Of a DNA stretch of 64,000 nucleotides, positions 17,363-25,207 are shown piece after piece. This stretch comes from Janibacter alkaliphilus (GTDB taxonomy: Bacteria > Actinomycetota > Actinomycetes > Actinomycetales > Dermatophilaceae), in assembly GCF_013408565.1 (NCBI RefSeq), contig NZ_JACBZX010000001.1, forward strand, positions 1,550,001 to 1,614,000. Reading direction: 5' to 3'. The notes below the pieces were generated by a model, which was not told the DNA's origin, did not search any database, and saw only the letters and a program-made list of their open reading frames with translations. The translations under genes and the position numbers were made by a program. The stretch's first letter is position 1. Each line of letters opens with the position of its first letter.

Positions 17363-18454
17363 TCAGCCGCGGGTGATCTCGGCGACGGCTCCCTTCGCCG
17401 TCCTCCCGGCGCCGATGAGGGTGGCCGAGGCGAAGCCGGTCCGGTCGCCGTAGCCGAGCAGGTGCAGCCGCGGCTCGTCCAGGCAGCGGGTCACCTCGGT
17501 GCGCGGCATCCCGCCCTCGGTGGGCAGCCCGAGCGGCGCGAGGTGCGCCAGGTCGGGTGTGAAGCCGGTGCACCAGATGATCGCGTCGCAGGCGACGAAC
17601 GAGCCGTCCTCCCAGGCCACCCCGTCCGGGGCGATCCGGTCGAACATCGGGTGCGCCACGAGCGCGCCACGGTCCCGGGCCGCCCGCACGCTCGGCACCA
17701 TGACGATGTCCCCGAGCCCACCCAGCCCCTCGGCCTCCTGGCCGTGCCGGCGGGCGGCGGCGCGCTGGGTGGCGACGTCGAAGAGCACCCGCCCGTCGAC
17801 GTCGTCCGGCATGAGCCGGGGCGGGCGCAGGGTGCACCACGTGGCCTCGGCGACCGGCGCGAGGTCGGCGAGGATCTGCGCGGCCGAGTTGCCGCCGCCG
17901 ACGACGACCACCCGCTGCCCGGCGAAGGGGTCGGGCCGGCGGTAGTCCACGGTGTGCAGCTGACGCCCGGCGAAGTCCTCGCCGCCGGTCACCCGTGGGC
18001 GGTGCGGCCGCCGCCACGACCCGGTGGCGCTGATGACGTGCCCGGCCCGCCAGGTGCCGCGGTCGGTCTCCACGGCGAGCGCGTCGTCGTCGTCGCGGAC
18101 GGCGCGCACGGTGACCGGCCGGCGCACCGGCAGCTCGTAGCGCCCCTCGTAGGCGGTGAGGTAGTCCACGACGTGGTCGGCGCTCGGGTACTCGACCCCG
18201 GGCTGGCGCGGCATCGGCCACCCCGGCAGCGGGCTGTGCGCCGCGGGGGAGAAGAGGTGCAGCGAGTCCCAGTAGTGCTGCCAGGCCCCACCGGGCCGGT
18301 CCTCCGCGTCGAGGATGACGAAGGGGGCTCCGGCCCGCCGCAGGAAGTACCCGGCGGCCAGCCCGGCCTGCCCGCCACCGATGACGACGACCTCGGTGTT
18401 GGTGACCTCCGGGTCGCTGACCTGGGGGCCGGGTGAGCTGGTCACGCGGGCCAC
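17363..18454 (-). CDS. FAD/NAD(P)-dependent flavin-containing monooxygenase-like oxidoreductase
   Basis: 363 residues (GTG start; a second GTG nine bases in is equally plausible). The N-terminal FAD-binding Rossmann motif VVVIGGGQAGLAAGYFLRR lies at about residues 21-40. PGGAWQHYWDSLHLFSP follows, the pattern of ArsO/CzcO-like flavin monooxygenases, and a second NAD(P)-binding motif VVVVGGGNSAAQ is at about 182-193. The C-terminal IWCTGFTPDLAHL and YGDRTGFASATLIGAGR complete the two-dinucleotide-binding fold. It is convergent with the SMR pair with a 24-bp gap. The physiological substrate cannot be read from the sequence. Confidence 0.88.
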   Translation of the reverse strand: MARVTSSPGPQVSDPEVTNTEVVVIGGGQAGLAAGYFLRRAGAPFVILDAEDRPGGAWQHYWDSLHLFSPAAHSPLPGWPMPRQPGVEYPSADHVVDYLTAYEGRYELPVRRPVTVRAVRDDDDALAVETDRGTWRAGHVISATGSWRRPHRPRVTGGEDFAGRQLHTVDYRRPDPFAGQRVVVVGGGNSAAQILADLAPVAEATWCTLRPPRLMPDDVDGRVLFDVATQRAAARRHGQEAEGLGGLGDIVMVPSVRAARDRGALVAHPMFDRIAPDGVAWEDGSFVACDAIIWCTGFTPDLAHLAPLGLPTEGGMPRTEVTRCLDEPRLHLLGYGDRTGFASATLIGAGRTAKGAVAEITRG

Positions 18455-18495
18455 TCTGCCAGCGCGGTCGGGAGCCCCTGCGGGATGATGCGGGC

Positions 18496-18933
18496 ATGGA
18501 CGTCGACGTCGCCGTGGAGCGGGTGATCGCCTGTCCGGTCGCCGAGGTCGCTGCCGTCGCCGGGGACCCGGGCAACGCGCCCCGTTGGTACCGCAACATC
18601 ACCGAGGTGCGCTGGCGCACCGAGCCGCCGGTCGGGGTGGGCTCGCGGATGGACTTCGAGGCGCGCTTCCTCGGGCGGCGGCTGGCCTACACCTACGAGG
18701 CGGTCGCGCTCGAGCCCGGGCGGCGGCTGGTGATGCGCACCGCGGACGGGCCCTTCCCGATGGAGACGACCTACACGTGGGAGGCGTTGGGGGAGAGCGC
18801 GACCCGGATGACCCTGCGCAACCGTGGGACGCCGACGGGCTTCGCCGGCCTCACCGCGCCGCTGATGGAGCGGGCCATGCGCCGGGCGATGACCGGCGAC
18901 CTCGCGGCGCTGGCCCGGCTGCTCGAGAGCTGA
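18496..18933 (+). CDS. SRPBCC-family (START-like) protein
   Basis: 145 residues with the polyketide-cyclase/dehydrase-like helix-grip fold pattern. MDVDVAVERVIACPVAEVAAVAGDPGNAPRWY opens the domain, then alternating strands (GSRMDFEARFLGRRLAYTYE, ALEPGRRLVMRT, METTYTWEAL), then a long C-terminal helix (LMERAMRRAMTGDLAALARLL). No catalytic residues are recognisable, so ligand binding or a stress role are both possible. It starts 41 bp from the divergent flavoprotein gene, suggesting a shared promoter region. Confidence 0.85.
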   Translation: MDVDVAVERVIACPVAEVAAVAGDPGNAPRWYRNITEVRWRTEPPVGVGSRMDFEARFLGRRLAYTYEAVALEPGRRLVMRTADGPFPMETTYTWEALGESATRMTLRNRGTPTGFAGLTAPLMERAMRRAMTGDLAALARLLES

Positions 18934-19005
18934 TCTGCCCCGCCGTCGTCTCCCTTCGTCGCACCCTCGTCCCCCTTCACCGGCCGGCTGTCCTCGCGTC
19001 TGGAA

Positions 19006-19086
19006 GAAACTGCTGCTGGCAGCACGTTCGCCACCCAGCAGCAGCTCGAGGTGTGGCTGGCTCGCGGAACTGCTGCCGGCTGCTGA
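19006..19086. repeat. dispersed repeat family A, copy 2
   Basis: Diverged copy of the element at 12578, same orientation: GAAACTGCTGCTGGCAGCA, then GCCACCCAGCAGCAGCTCG, then CGGAACTGCTGCCGGCTGCTG. It lies immediately before a 14-bp direct duplication (GACGCATTCACCCT twice, 19085-19112) and the 48-bp palindrome, forming a compound intergenic patch. Confidence 0.75.
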
Positions 19087-19114
19087 CGCATTCACCCTGA
19101 CGCATTCACCCTGA

Positions 19115-19172
19115 CGCGCGCTACCACGCAGTAGGTGTCGTGATCACAGCACTTACTGCGTGGTAGCGCGCG
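19115..19172. repeat. 48-bp palindrome family B, copy 1 (with extended CG arms)
   Basis: Near-perfect inverted repeat whose arms read GCTACCACGCAGTA and TACTGCGTGGTAGC, centred on GTGATCAC, extended here by CGCGC on both sides. Other copies are at 20615, 46462 and 55030. The palindrome is upstream of cofC, overlapping the region where a longer cofC start could be drawn. Confidence 0.9.
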
Positions 19173-19288
19173 TTCTAGGGGCGACACCAAGGTGCACGGC
19201 ACAGGGCGAAGGGGGTTGGCCTCGGGACGAAGGGGAGTCGCTGGACACCGCCGAAGGTGCCCGAGCCGACCTGGCAGCATTGCTGGAC

Positions 19289-19861
19289 GTGATCGCGCTC
19301 GTGCCGACCAAGGCGACCCAGGAGGCCAAGTCCCGCCTGGCGCTGCCCGCCCCGCTGCACGACGACCTCGTCACGGCGATGCGCGAGGACGTGCTCGCCG
19401 CCCTCAGCGAGAGTTCCCACATCGACCGGGTGGTCGTCGTCGACGAGGCGGGGGGCCTCAACGCCGCGCTGCAGGCCGCTTCCGCCCGGCTGAGTGCCAC
19501 CGACCCCACGTCCCCGGTCGTCGTCGTCCCCGCCGACCTCGCCGCGCTCACCCCCGCCACCCTGGACGCGGCGCTCGCCGCCGCGACGACCGCGCTCGCC
19601 CCGACCGGGCTCGCCTTCGTCCGGGACGCCGAGGGCAGTGGCACCACCCTGCTCGTCGCCGCCACCCCGGACCGGCTCGACCCGCGCTACGGCCCGGGGT
19701 CGGCCGAGGCGCACGCCCAGATCGCCACCGAGGTCGACGCCGACCCGCGGGTGCGCCGCGACGTCGACACGCTCGCCGACCTCTACGCGGCCACCGCCCT
19801 CGGGCTCGGGCCTGCCTGCGCGGGCGCGCTCAGCGCAGCAGCAACGACAGGAGCTCGATGA
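19289..19861 (+). CDS. cofC: 2-phospho-L-lactate guanylyltransferase CofC/FbiD-like, F420 synthesis
   Basis: About 190 residues. The nucleotidyltransferase makes the guanylylated intermediate for coenzyme F420. Seen: VIALVPTKATQEAKSRLALP (the KxxxxAKSRL nucleotide motif), LVTAMREDVLAAL, GGLNAALQAA, VVVVPADLAALTPATLDAAL (metal-binding PADL) and GLAFVRDAEGSGTTLLVA with HAQIATEVDADPRVRRDVDT near the end. Between VVVV and DEAGGLNAAL roughly 15 residues usual for the family are missing. The start is uncertain: GTG 19289 is taken because it abuts the conserved strand; TTG 19280 or a start further up are alternatives. The 3' end overlaps the convergent DUF202 gene by 32 bp. Confidence 0.8.
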   Translation: MIALVPTKATQEAKSRLALPAPLHDDLVTAMREDVLAALSESSHIDRVVVVDEAGGLNAALQAASARLSATDPTSPVVVVPADLAALTPATLDAALAAATTALAPTGLAFVRDAEGSGTTLLVAATPDRLDPRYGPGSAEAHAQIATEVDADPRVRRDVDTLADLYAATALGLGPACAGALSAAATTGAR

Positions 19862-20126
19862 CCGCGATGAGTACCACCGCCGCGCTGTAGGCCGCCGCCC
19901 GCTGCCCCACCCGCAACCCCGGTGCCCCAGGCGCGAGCATCGCCGCCGCCACCGCGAGCACCCCGGCGGCAGCCACTGCCCAGGCGAGCGCTCCGAGGAC
20001 GTCGACGTTCAGCCGGGCCATGAGCAGCAGCGAGACGGCCAGCGCCAGCCCGGTGCGGATCGCTGACAGCCTGGTCCGCTCCGGCTGCAGCCCCGGGTCC
20101 CGCGGCTGCCCCGTCTCCACGGTCAC
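19830..20126 (-). CDS. DUF202-family membrane protein, short
   Basis: 98-residue three-helix membrane protein. LQPERTRLSAIRTGLALAVSLLL is the DUF202 signature (E-R-T-x-L-x-x-x-R-T), followed by helices VLGALAWAVAAAGVLAVAA and AAYSAAVVLIAVIELLSLLL. The GTG at 20126 is 5-6 bp from the stop of the upstream DUF202 gene, so the two are an operon. Function unknown; the family includes the yeast Vtc1-like DUF202 domain. Confidence 0.85.
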   Translation of the reverse strand: MTVETGQPRDPGLQPERTRLSAIRTGLALAVSLLLMARLNVDVLGALAWAVAAAGVLAVAAAMLAPGAPGLRVGQRAAAYSAAVVLIAVIELLSLLLR

Positions 20127-20131
20127 ACCGC

Positions 20132-20506
20132 TCAGACCGCGACCGCGAGGATCAGCCCAAGCATCGCCATGAGCAGCACCGCGCCGGCCAGCACCAGGCC
20201 GGTGCGCATCCCGCCGATCGGTCGGTCCTCGCGCACCGCCCGCTCCACCCGCGCCCATCGCCGCCAGGCCATCACCGCGCTGAGCAGCGCGACGACGCTG
20301 AGGAAGCCCGCCGCGGTCCTGGTCAGCGGCTCGGGGTACCCGGTCGGCAGCGCGTCCACGGCCACCCCGGCCGCCAGCAGCGCGAGCGAGGTGCGGATCC
20401 AGGCGAGGAAGGTGCGCTCGTTGGCCATGGAGAAGCGGTAGTCCGGCTCCTCGCCGGTGCCGTAGACCGACCGGGGCCAGCGACGATCCGGCGCAGGTGA
20501 CTCCAC
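20132..20506 (-). CDS. DUF202-family membrane protein
   Basis: 124 residues. A hydrophilic N terminus precedes DYRFSMANERTFLAWIRTSLALLAAGVAV, a textbook DUF202 start (NERTFLAWIRTSLA). Helices AAGFLSVVALLSAVMAW and GLVLAGAVLLMAMLGLILAVAV follow. The GTG 20506 has AAGG nine bases upstream. It is the first gene of a two-gene unit with the shorter paralogue. Function unknown. Confidence 0.87.
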   Translation of the reverse strand: MESPAPDRRWPRSVYGTGEEPDYRFSMANERTFLAWIRTSLALLAAGVAVDALPTGYPEPLTRTAAGFLSVVALLSAVMAWRRWARVERAVREDRPIGGMRTGLVLAGAVLLMAMLGLILAVAV

Positions 20507-20614
20507 CTGCCCGACCTTATCCGTGCCCGCGCGGTCGTCCACCCTTCGCCGTGGGCCCGCCCTCTCGCGGCCGACCACGCGCCACTGGCCGCTAACGACC
20601 CGCCTACGCCGCGG

Positions 20615-20662
20615 GCTACCACGCAGTAAGTGCTGTGATCACGACACCTACTGCGTGGTAGG
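20615..20662. repeat. 48-bp palindrome family B, copy 2 (inverted)
   Basis: Same element as at 19115 but in reverse orientation: the asymmetric centre reads GTGCTGTGATCACGACAC, the exact complement of copy 1, with the same G variant in one arm. It lies between the 5' end of the DUF202 operon and the 3' end of pmt. Confidence 0.9.
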
Positions 20663-20726
20663 CGGGGATCAGGGGCCGCATCAGGTCAGCGCGTGGTCGC
20701 TGGGGATCAGCGTGGTGGCCGGGGGA

Positions 20727-22280
20727 TCAGACCCAGCTCGGGAACCACATCCGCCAGCGCCAGTGGTCGTAGGGGATGACCTGCGCGGTCCAGATCGGCC
20801 AGAAGAAGGCGAAGTTGGCCAGCACGACGAGGCAGTAGGCGCCGACGACGAGGTACCCGATCTGCCGCCTTCGGGTGCTGGCGCCCGGCGCCCCGAGCGC
20901 CAGCCCCAGCAGGAAGACCACCGCGAGGATCACCCAGGGCTCGAAGGAGATCGTGTAGAAGGTGAAGATCGTGCGGTGCTGCAGGAAGAACCACGGCAGC
21001 CACCCTCCGGCGAAGCCCGCGAGGATCGCCCCGGCCCGCCAGTCCCGCTTGAAGATCCACCAGAAGAGCAGCACGACCAGCGCGATCGTGGCCACCCACC
21101 AGATCGAGACGGTGCCGACGCTGGAGATCGCCTTGCTGCACTTCTCCACGTCGCAGCCGGCCGCCGCCTCCGTCTTCGTCTCGTAGAAGAAGGACGTCGG
21201 CCGGGACTGGATCATCCACGACCACGGGTTCGACTCGTAGCTGTGCGGCGAGGTGAGGTTGTCGTGGAAGCTGAGGATCTCGGTGTGGTACTCCCACAGC
21301 GAGCGCAGCGCCGGCGGCAGCCACTGGATCCCTTCGCCAGGATGCTGCGCCGCCCAGTCCCGGTTGTAGCCCCGGTCGCCGAGGAACCACCCGGCGAAGG
21401 ACCCGAGGTAGGTGGCCAGCACGATCACCGACATCGTCACGAAGGCCCACGGCCCGTCCTTGAAGATGCCCGCCACGACGAAGTTGCGCGCCCCGACCGC
21501 CCGCCGCGCCCCGACGTCCCACAGCACCGTCATCAGGCCGAAGGCGGCGAAGAAGTACAGCCCGGACCACTTCGTCCCGGTCGCCAGGCCGAGGCTGAGC
21601 GCGGCCACCAGCCGCCACGGTCGCCACAGCAGCCACGGACCGGTGGCGAAATGACGGACGTCGAGGCGGGCGACCTTGGTCGCCAGGCGTTCTCGTGACC
21701 AGTCACGGTCGATGAGCAGCGCGCCGAAGGCCGCCAGCGCGAAGAACATGAGGATGAGGTCCAGCAGCCCGGTGCGGCTGTGCACGAAGTGGTGCCCCTC
21801 GAAGACCATGAGGAAGGACGCCACCGTGCCCAGGACCGAGGAGCGGAAGAGCCGCCGCGCGATCCGGCCCACCATGAGGATCGAGATCGTGCCGAGCAGC
21901 GCCACGGCCACCCGCCAGCCCCAGCTGGAGTCGGCGCCGAAGACCCACTCGCCGGCCGCGATGATCCACTTGCCCACCGGCGGGTGGACCACCATGTCGC
22001 CCTGGGACTCCTGGAAGACGTCGATCGTCCCGGAGGTGAAGAGGGGGTCAACCTCCTCCCCTTCGCCGTCCCACTGCATCTCGGTGCCGAAGAGCAGCAT
22101 CGAGGCGCCCTGCTTGACGTAGTACGTCTCGTCGAAGACCAGCTGGTGCGGGCGGTCCAGGCTCCAGAAGCGCAGGATCCCGCCGACGACGGCCATGGTC
22201 AGCGGGCCGAGCCAGCCAAGCAGTCGGTCGGAGGGGACGTACCCGAGCAGGCGCCATCGCAGCTGCTCCAGGCGGTCCAT
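20727..22280 (-). CDS. pmt: dolichyl-phosphate-mannose--protein mannosyltransferase
   Basis: 517-residue GT39 membrane enzyme that O-mannosylates exported proteins using polyprenol-phosphate-mannose. Seen: RFWSLDRPHQLVFDETYYVK with the catalytic Asp-Glu pair in the first extracytoplasmic loop, GDMVVHPPVGKWIIAAGEW, and RTGLLDLILMFF. The mid-protein loop is DNLTSPHSYESNPWSWMIQSRPTSF. The C-terminal half has multiple helices and ends WRWRMWFPSWV. Around 10-11 membrane helices. The ATG at 22280 begins directly at MDRLEQLRWRLLG; the frame is open further up but overlaps the promoter area shared with divergent rsmI. Confidence 0.94.
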   Translation of the reverse strand: MDRLEQLRWRLLGYVPSDRLLGWLGPLTMAVVGGILRFWSLDRPHQLVFDETYYVKQGASMLLFGTEMQWDGEGEEVDPLFTSGTIDVFQESQGDMVVHPPVGKWIIAAGEWVFGADSSWGWRVAVALLGTISILMVGRIARRLFRSSVLGTVASFLMVFEGHHFVHSRTGLLDLILMFFALAAFGALLIDRDWSRERLATKVARLDVRHFATGPWLLWRPWRLVAALSLGLATGTKWSGLYFFAAFGLMTVLWDVGARRAVGARNFVVAGIFKDGPWAFVTMSVIVLATYLGSFAGWFLGDRGYNRDWAAQHPGEGIQWLPPALRSLWEYHTEILSFHDNLTSPHSYESNPWSWMIQSRPTSFFYETKTEAAAGCDVEKCSKAISSVGTVSIWWVATIALVVLLFWWIFKRDWRAGAILAGFAGGWLPWFFLQHRTIFTFYTISFEPWVILAVVFLLGLALGAPGASTRRRQIGYLVVGAYCLVVLANFAFFWPIWTAQVIPYDHWRWRMWFPSWV

Positions 22281-22329
22281 GGCGCTCAGCCTAGGTGAGG
22301 TCGCCGCGTCGGCCTGCAAGGATGCGCGC

Positions 22330-23151
22330 ATGCCCCTGGTCCTGGCCGCCACCCCGATCGGAGACCCCCGCGACGCCGCCCCCCGGCTGGCCGACGAGCT
22401 GGCCGCCGCCGACGTCGTCGCCGCCGAGGACACCCGGCGGCTGCGCCGGCTGGCGGTCGACCTGCGGGTCGAGCCGCGCGGGCGGGTGCTCAGCTATCAC
22501 GAGCACAACGAGGCCAGCCGCACCGAGGAGCTGGTCGCGGCCGTCGCCGCCGGGGAGCGGGTGCTGCTGGTCACCGACGCCGGCATGCCGTCGGTCTCCG
22601 ACCCCGGCTACCGGGTGGTGCGCGCCTGCGTCGAGGCCGACCTGCCGCTGACCTGCGTGCCCGGGCCGAGCGCGGTGCTCATGGCGCTGGCCGTCTCCGG
22701 GCTGCCGGTGGACCGCTTCTGCTTCGAGGGCTTCCTGCCGCGCAAGCCGGGGGAGCGGGCGCGTGCGCTGGCCGCGCTGGCCGACGAGCCGCGCACGATG
22801 GTCTTCTTCGAGGCGCCGCACCGGGTCGCCGTCAGCCTGGACGCGATGGCTCAGGCGCTCGGCCCCGACCGGCCGGCCGCGCTGTGCCGCGAGCTGACCA
22901 AGACCTACGAGGAGGTGCGCCGCGGCGGGCTGGCCGAGCTCGCCGACGGCGCGCGGGAGGGCGTGAAGGGGGAGATCACTCTCGTCGTCGCCGGGGCCCC
23001 GCCGCGGGAGGTTCCGCTGCAGCAGGCGCTGGAGCAGGTGCAGGCGCTCGTCGCCGACGGGGTCCGGCTCAAGGACGCGACCCGCCAGGTGAGCGCGAGC
23101 ACAGGGCTCTCCGCCAAGGCCCTCTACGACGCGGCCGTCGCCGCCCGCTGA
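22330..23151 (+). CDS. rsmI: 16S rRNA (cytidine(1402)-2'-O)-methyltransferase RsmI
   Basis: 273-residue SAM-dependent methyltransferase that modifies C1402 in the ribosomal P-site region. The N-terminal LVLAATPIGDPRDAAPR (family usually TPIGN), VVAAEDTRRLRRL, LSYHEHNEASR, VTDAGMPSVSDPGYR and VPGPSAVLMALAVSGLP are in the order typical of the tetrapyrrole-methylase fold. FEGFLPRK and FFEAPHRVAVSL follow, then CRELTKTYEEVRRGGLAEL. The C-terminal small domain ends with LKDATRQVSASTGLSAKALYDA. Divergent from pmt with a 49-bp gap. Confidence 0.95.
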   Translation: MPLVLAATPIGDPRDAAPRLADELAAADVVAAEDTRRLRRLAVDLRVEPRGRVLSYHEHNEASRTEELVAAVAAGERVLLVTDAGMPSVSDPGYRVVRACVEADLPLTCVPGPSAVLMALAVSGLPVDRFCFEGFLPRKPGERARALAALADEPRTMVFFEAPHRVAVSLDAMAQALGPDRPAALCRELTKTYEEVRRGGLAELADGAREGVKGEITLVVAGAPPREVPLQQALEQVQALVADGVRLKDATRQVSASTGLSAKALYDAAVAAR

Positions 23152-23175
23152 GCCGCCCGCCCACCCTTTCGCAGC

Positions 23176-23310
23176 TGCCCGGGCAGTTGCGGGGCCGGTG
23201 CGAATTTGCCCGGGCAGTTGCGGTGGATCGTGTGAATTGCCCGGGCAGTTGCGGGGGCTGGTGTGATTTGCCCGGGCAGTTGCGGGGGCTGGTGCGAATC
23301 TGCCCGGGTG
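23176..23310 (+). repeat. 31-bp tandem array C1 (about 4.3 units)
   Basis: Units begin TGCCCGGGCAGTTGCG at 23176, 23207, 23238, 23269 and a partial at 23301 (spacing 31, 31, 31, 32). Each contains the 10-bp palindrome TGCCCGGGCA. The rest of each unit (GGGGCTGGTGTGAT-like) is also conserved, so this is a tandem repeat and not repeat-plus-unique-spacer. A sister array of the same unit and orientation is at 24202. Confidence 0.9.
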
Positions 23311-23388
23311 CGCGCGAGGCCGAGGTCACAGGGGACGTCTGCCTGACCCGGGGGCGAGAGCGGACCGCCTGCGCCACGATGGGTCGAC

Positions 23389-24191
23389 ATGAGGGTGCAC
23401 CACATCAACGGCGCGATCATGACCCCTCCCGTCGTGGGACGGATCGTCGCTCACGTGCTGCTCGTCGAGCACCCCACCGGGCTCGTCCTCGTCGACCGGC
23501 TTCGGCCGGGCCGACCAGGCCGACCGCTCCCGGATCGGGCCGATGCGGGCGCTGCTGCGCCCGAGCCACGACGACGCCGACACCGCGGCCGCCGCGATCG
23601 AACGCCTGGGGCACCGCACCGAGGACGTCACCGACGTGGTGCTGACCCACCTCGACCTCGACCACGCCGGGGGCATCGCCGACTTCCCGGGCGCTCGGAT
23701 CCATACGACCGCCGTCGAGCACCGGGCGGCGCTGCCGCGACCCCGTGGGCGGGATGCGCTGCGCTACCGGCCCGCCCAGCTGACCCACGACGCCCGCTGG
23801 GAGATCCACCCGGGGCCCCGGCGACCCGTGGTCCGGGCCTGGCGCGGCGGTGGATCTCAGCGGGATCGAGGTGCTGCCCGGCATCACCATGCTCCCGACC
23901 CACGGGCACACCCGGGGCCACACCGCGGTCGCCGTGCAGAGCGACCGGGGGCTGCTCGTGCACGCCGGCGACGCCGTCTTCGACGGCTCGGTGCTCACCG
24001 ACGTCGACCCGGCCGGCCGGCGGATGAGGCCGCTGCGGGTGCTGCGCGCCTTCGAGCAGGTCATCGCCCACGACCGCTCGCGGATCGCCGGTAACCACGC
24101 GGCCCTGCGCCACCTTCAGGCCAGCGGCGAGGCGACGGTCATCCCGGCGCACGACCCACGGGTCTACGACGCGCTGCGTACGCTCGCCTAG
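23389..24191 (+). pseudogene. metallo-beta-lactamase-fold hydrolase, two frameshifts
   Basis: Three reading frames in succession encode one MBL-fold protein. MRVHHINGAIMTPPVVGRIV...VLLVEHPTGLVLVD comes first. After about 23500 the next frame gives GFGRADQADRSRIGP...TDVVLTHLDLDHAGGI with the zinc-binding HxDxDH motif. After about 23818 the third frame gives GIEVLPGITMLPTHGHTRGH, then LLVHAGDAVFDGSVL and the terminal IPAHDP. All zinc ligands survive, but a 2-base loss (GAC-CGG where GAC-ACC-GGC fits) and a slip in a CCCGGGGCCCCGG run break the frame. Resembles AHL-lactonase-like hydrolases. Recent decay or sequencing errors both fit. Flanked by 31-bp arrays. Confidence 0.75.
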
Positions 24192-24201
24192 TTCTCGCAG
24201 C

Positions 24202-24316
24202 TGCCCGGGCAGCTGCGCAGACCAGTGCGATTTGCCCGGGCAGTTGCGCAGGCCGGTGTGATTTGCCCGGGCAGTTGCGGGGGTGGGTGTGATTCGCCCG
24301 GGCAGCTGCGCAGGGA
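24202..24316 (+). repeat. 31-bp tandem array C2 (about 4 units)
   Basis: Units start at 24202, 24233, 24264 and 24295 with core TGCCCGGGCAG(T/C)TGCG, exactly 31 bases apart, the last with T to C at the first base. Same orientation as array C1; the pair brackets the broken MBL gene. The first unit begins 10 bases after the MBL stop. Confidence 0.9.
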
Positions 24317-24379
24317 GGGTGGTGGGGAGGGCGGGCCACCCCACGGTGGCTTCTCAGGTGGGCCTGAGACACTGCGAGC

Positions 24380-25204
24380 ATGGCTGCGCCTGACCTCGAC
24401 TGCGATCCGGGACCGCGCGACCCCGAGGAGCCGGACCCGCAGTGGTCCGCACCGGACTCCGGCACCGACATCCCCGGTGCCCACGAGACCGAGCAGCAGG
24501 CCGACGCCGCTGCCGCCGAGGCCGCGGCTGGGCTCACCGAGGGCCACCACGAGGGCACCGCCCCGGTCGGCGACGAGACCACGGTGGTGCACCTGCTGCG
24601 CCACGGCGAGGTCTACAACCCGGAGAAGGTCCTCTACGGCCGCCTCCCCGGCTACCACCTCTCCGACCTCGGGCACGAGATGGCCGACGGGGTCGCCGCC
24701 CACCTCGCCGACCACGACCTCGGGCTCGTCGTGCACTCCCCGCTGGTCCGCACCGCCGAGACCGCCGCGCCCACCCTGGCCCGGCACGGGCTCACCGCGG
24801 TCGTCGACCCCCGGGTGATCGAGGCCGGCAACCGCTTCGAGGGGCGCCGCTTCCGCAAGCGCCTGCTGCTCGACCCGCGCCGCTGGTGGTGGATGCGCGA
24901 CCCCACCAAGCCCACCTGGGGCGAGCCCTACCGCGCCATCGCCCGGCGGATGACCGCCGCCATCGAGGACGCCCGCGACCACGCCCGCGGCCGCGAGGTG
25001 CTCATCGTCAGCCACCAGCTGCCGATCTGGACCATCCGCAGCGCCCTCGAGCACGGCCGGCTCTGGCACGACCCGCGCCGCCGGCAGTGCAACCTCGCCT
25101 CCCTGACCAGCATCACCTTCACCGGCGACACCGTCACCGCCGTGGACTACACCGAGCCCGTCGCCCAGCTCTACCCGCGGGCGTCGGCGACCACCGGAGC
25201 CTGA
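24380..25204 (+). CDS. histidine phosphatase family protein
   Basis: 274 residues. A disordered acidic N-terminal about 60 residues is followed by TVVHLLRHGEVYNPEKVLYG with the catalytic RHG motif near residue 74. HSPLVRTAETAAPTL, VIEAGNRFEG and VLIVSHQLPIW (second catalytic His) complete the phosphoglycerate-mutase-like fold. This gene heads the cytochrome c biogenesis set in many actinobacteria, with TlpA following after 3 bp, but its substrate is unknown. The start ATG is the first in frame after the tandem array. Confidence 0.9.
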   Translation: MAAPDLDCDPGPRDPEEPDPQWSAPDSGTDIPGAHETEQQADAAAAEAAAGLTEGHHEGTAPVGDETTVVHLLRHGEVYNPEKVLYGRLPGYHLSDLGHEMADGVAAHLADHDLGLVVHSPLVRTAETAAPTLARHGLTAVVDPRVIEAGNRFEGRRFRKRLLLDPRRWWWMRDPTKPTWGEPYRAIARRMTAAIEDARDHARGREVLIVSHQLPIWTIRSALEHGRLWHDPRRRQCNLASLTSITFTGDTVTAVDYTEPVAQLYPRASATTGA

Positions 25205-25207
25205 CCC

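Noticed and set aside
23176..24316. CRISPR array
   Set aside because: The whole 31-bp unit repeats with no unique spacers and there are no cas genes; it is a tandem repeat.
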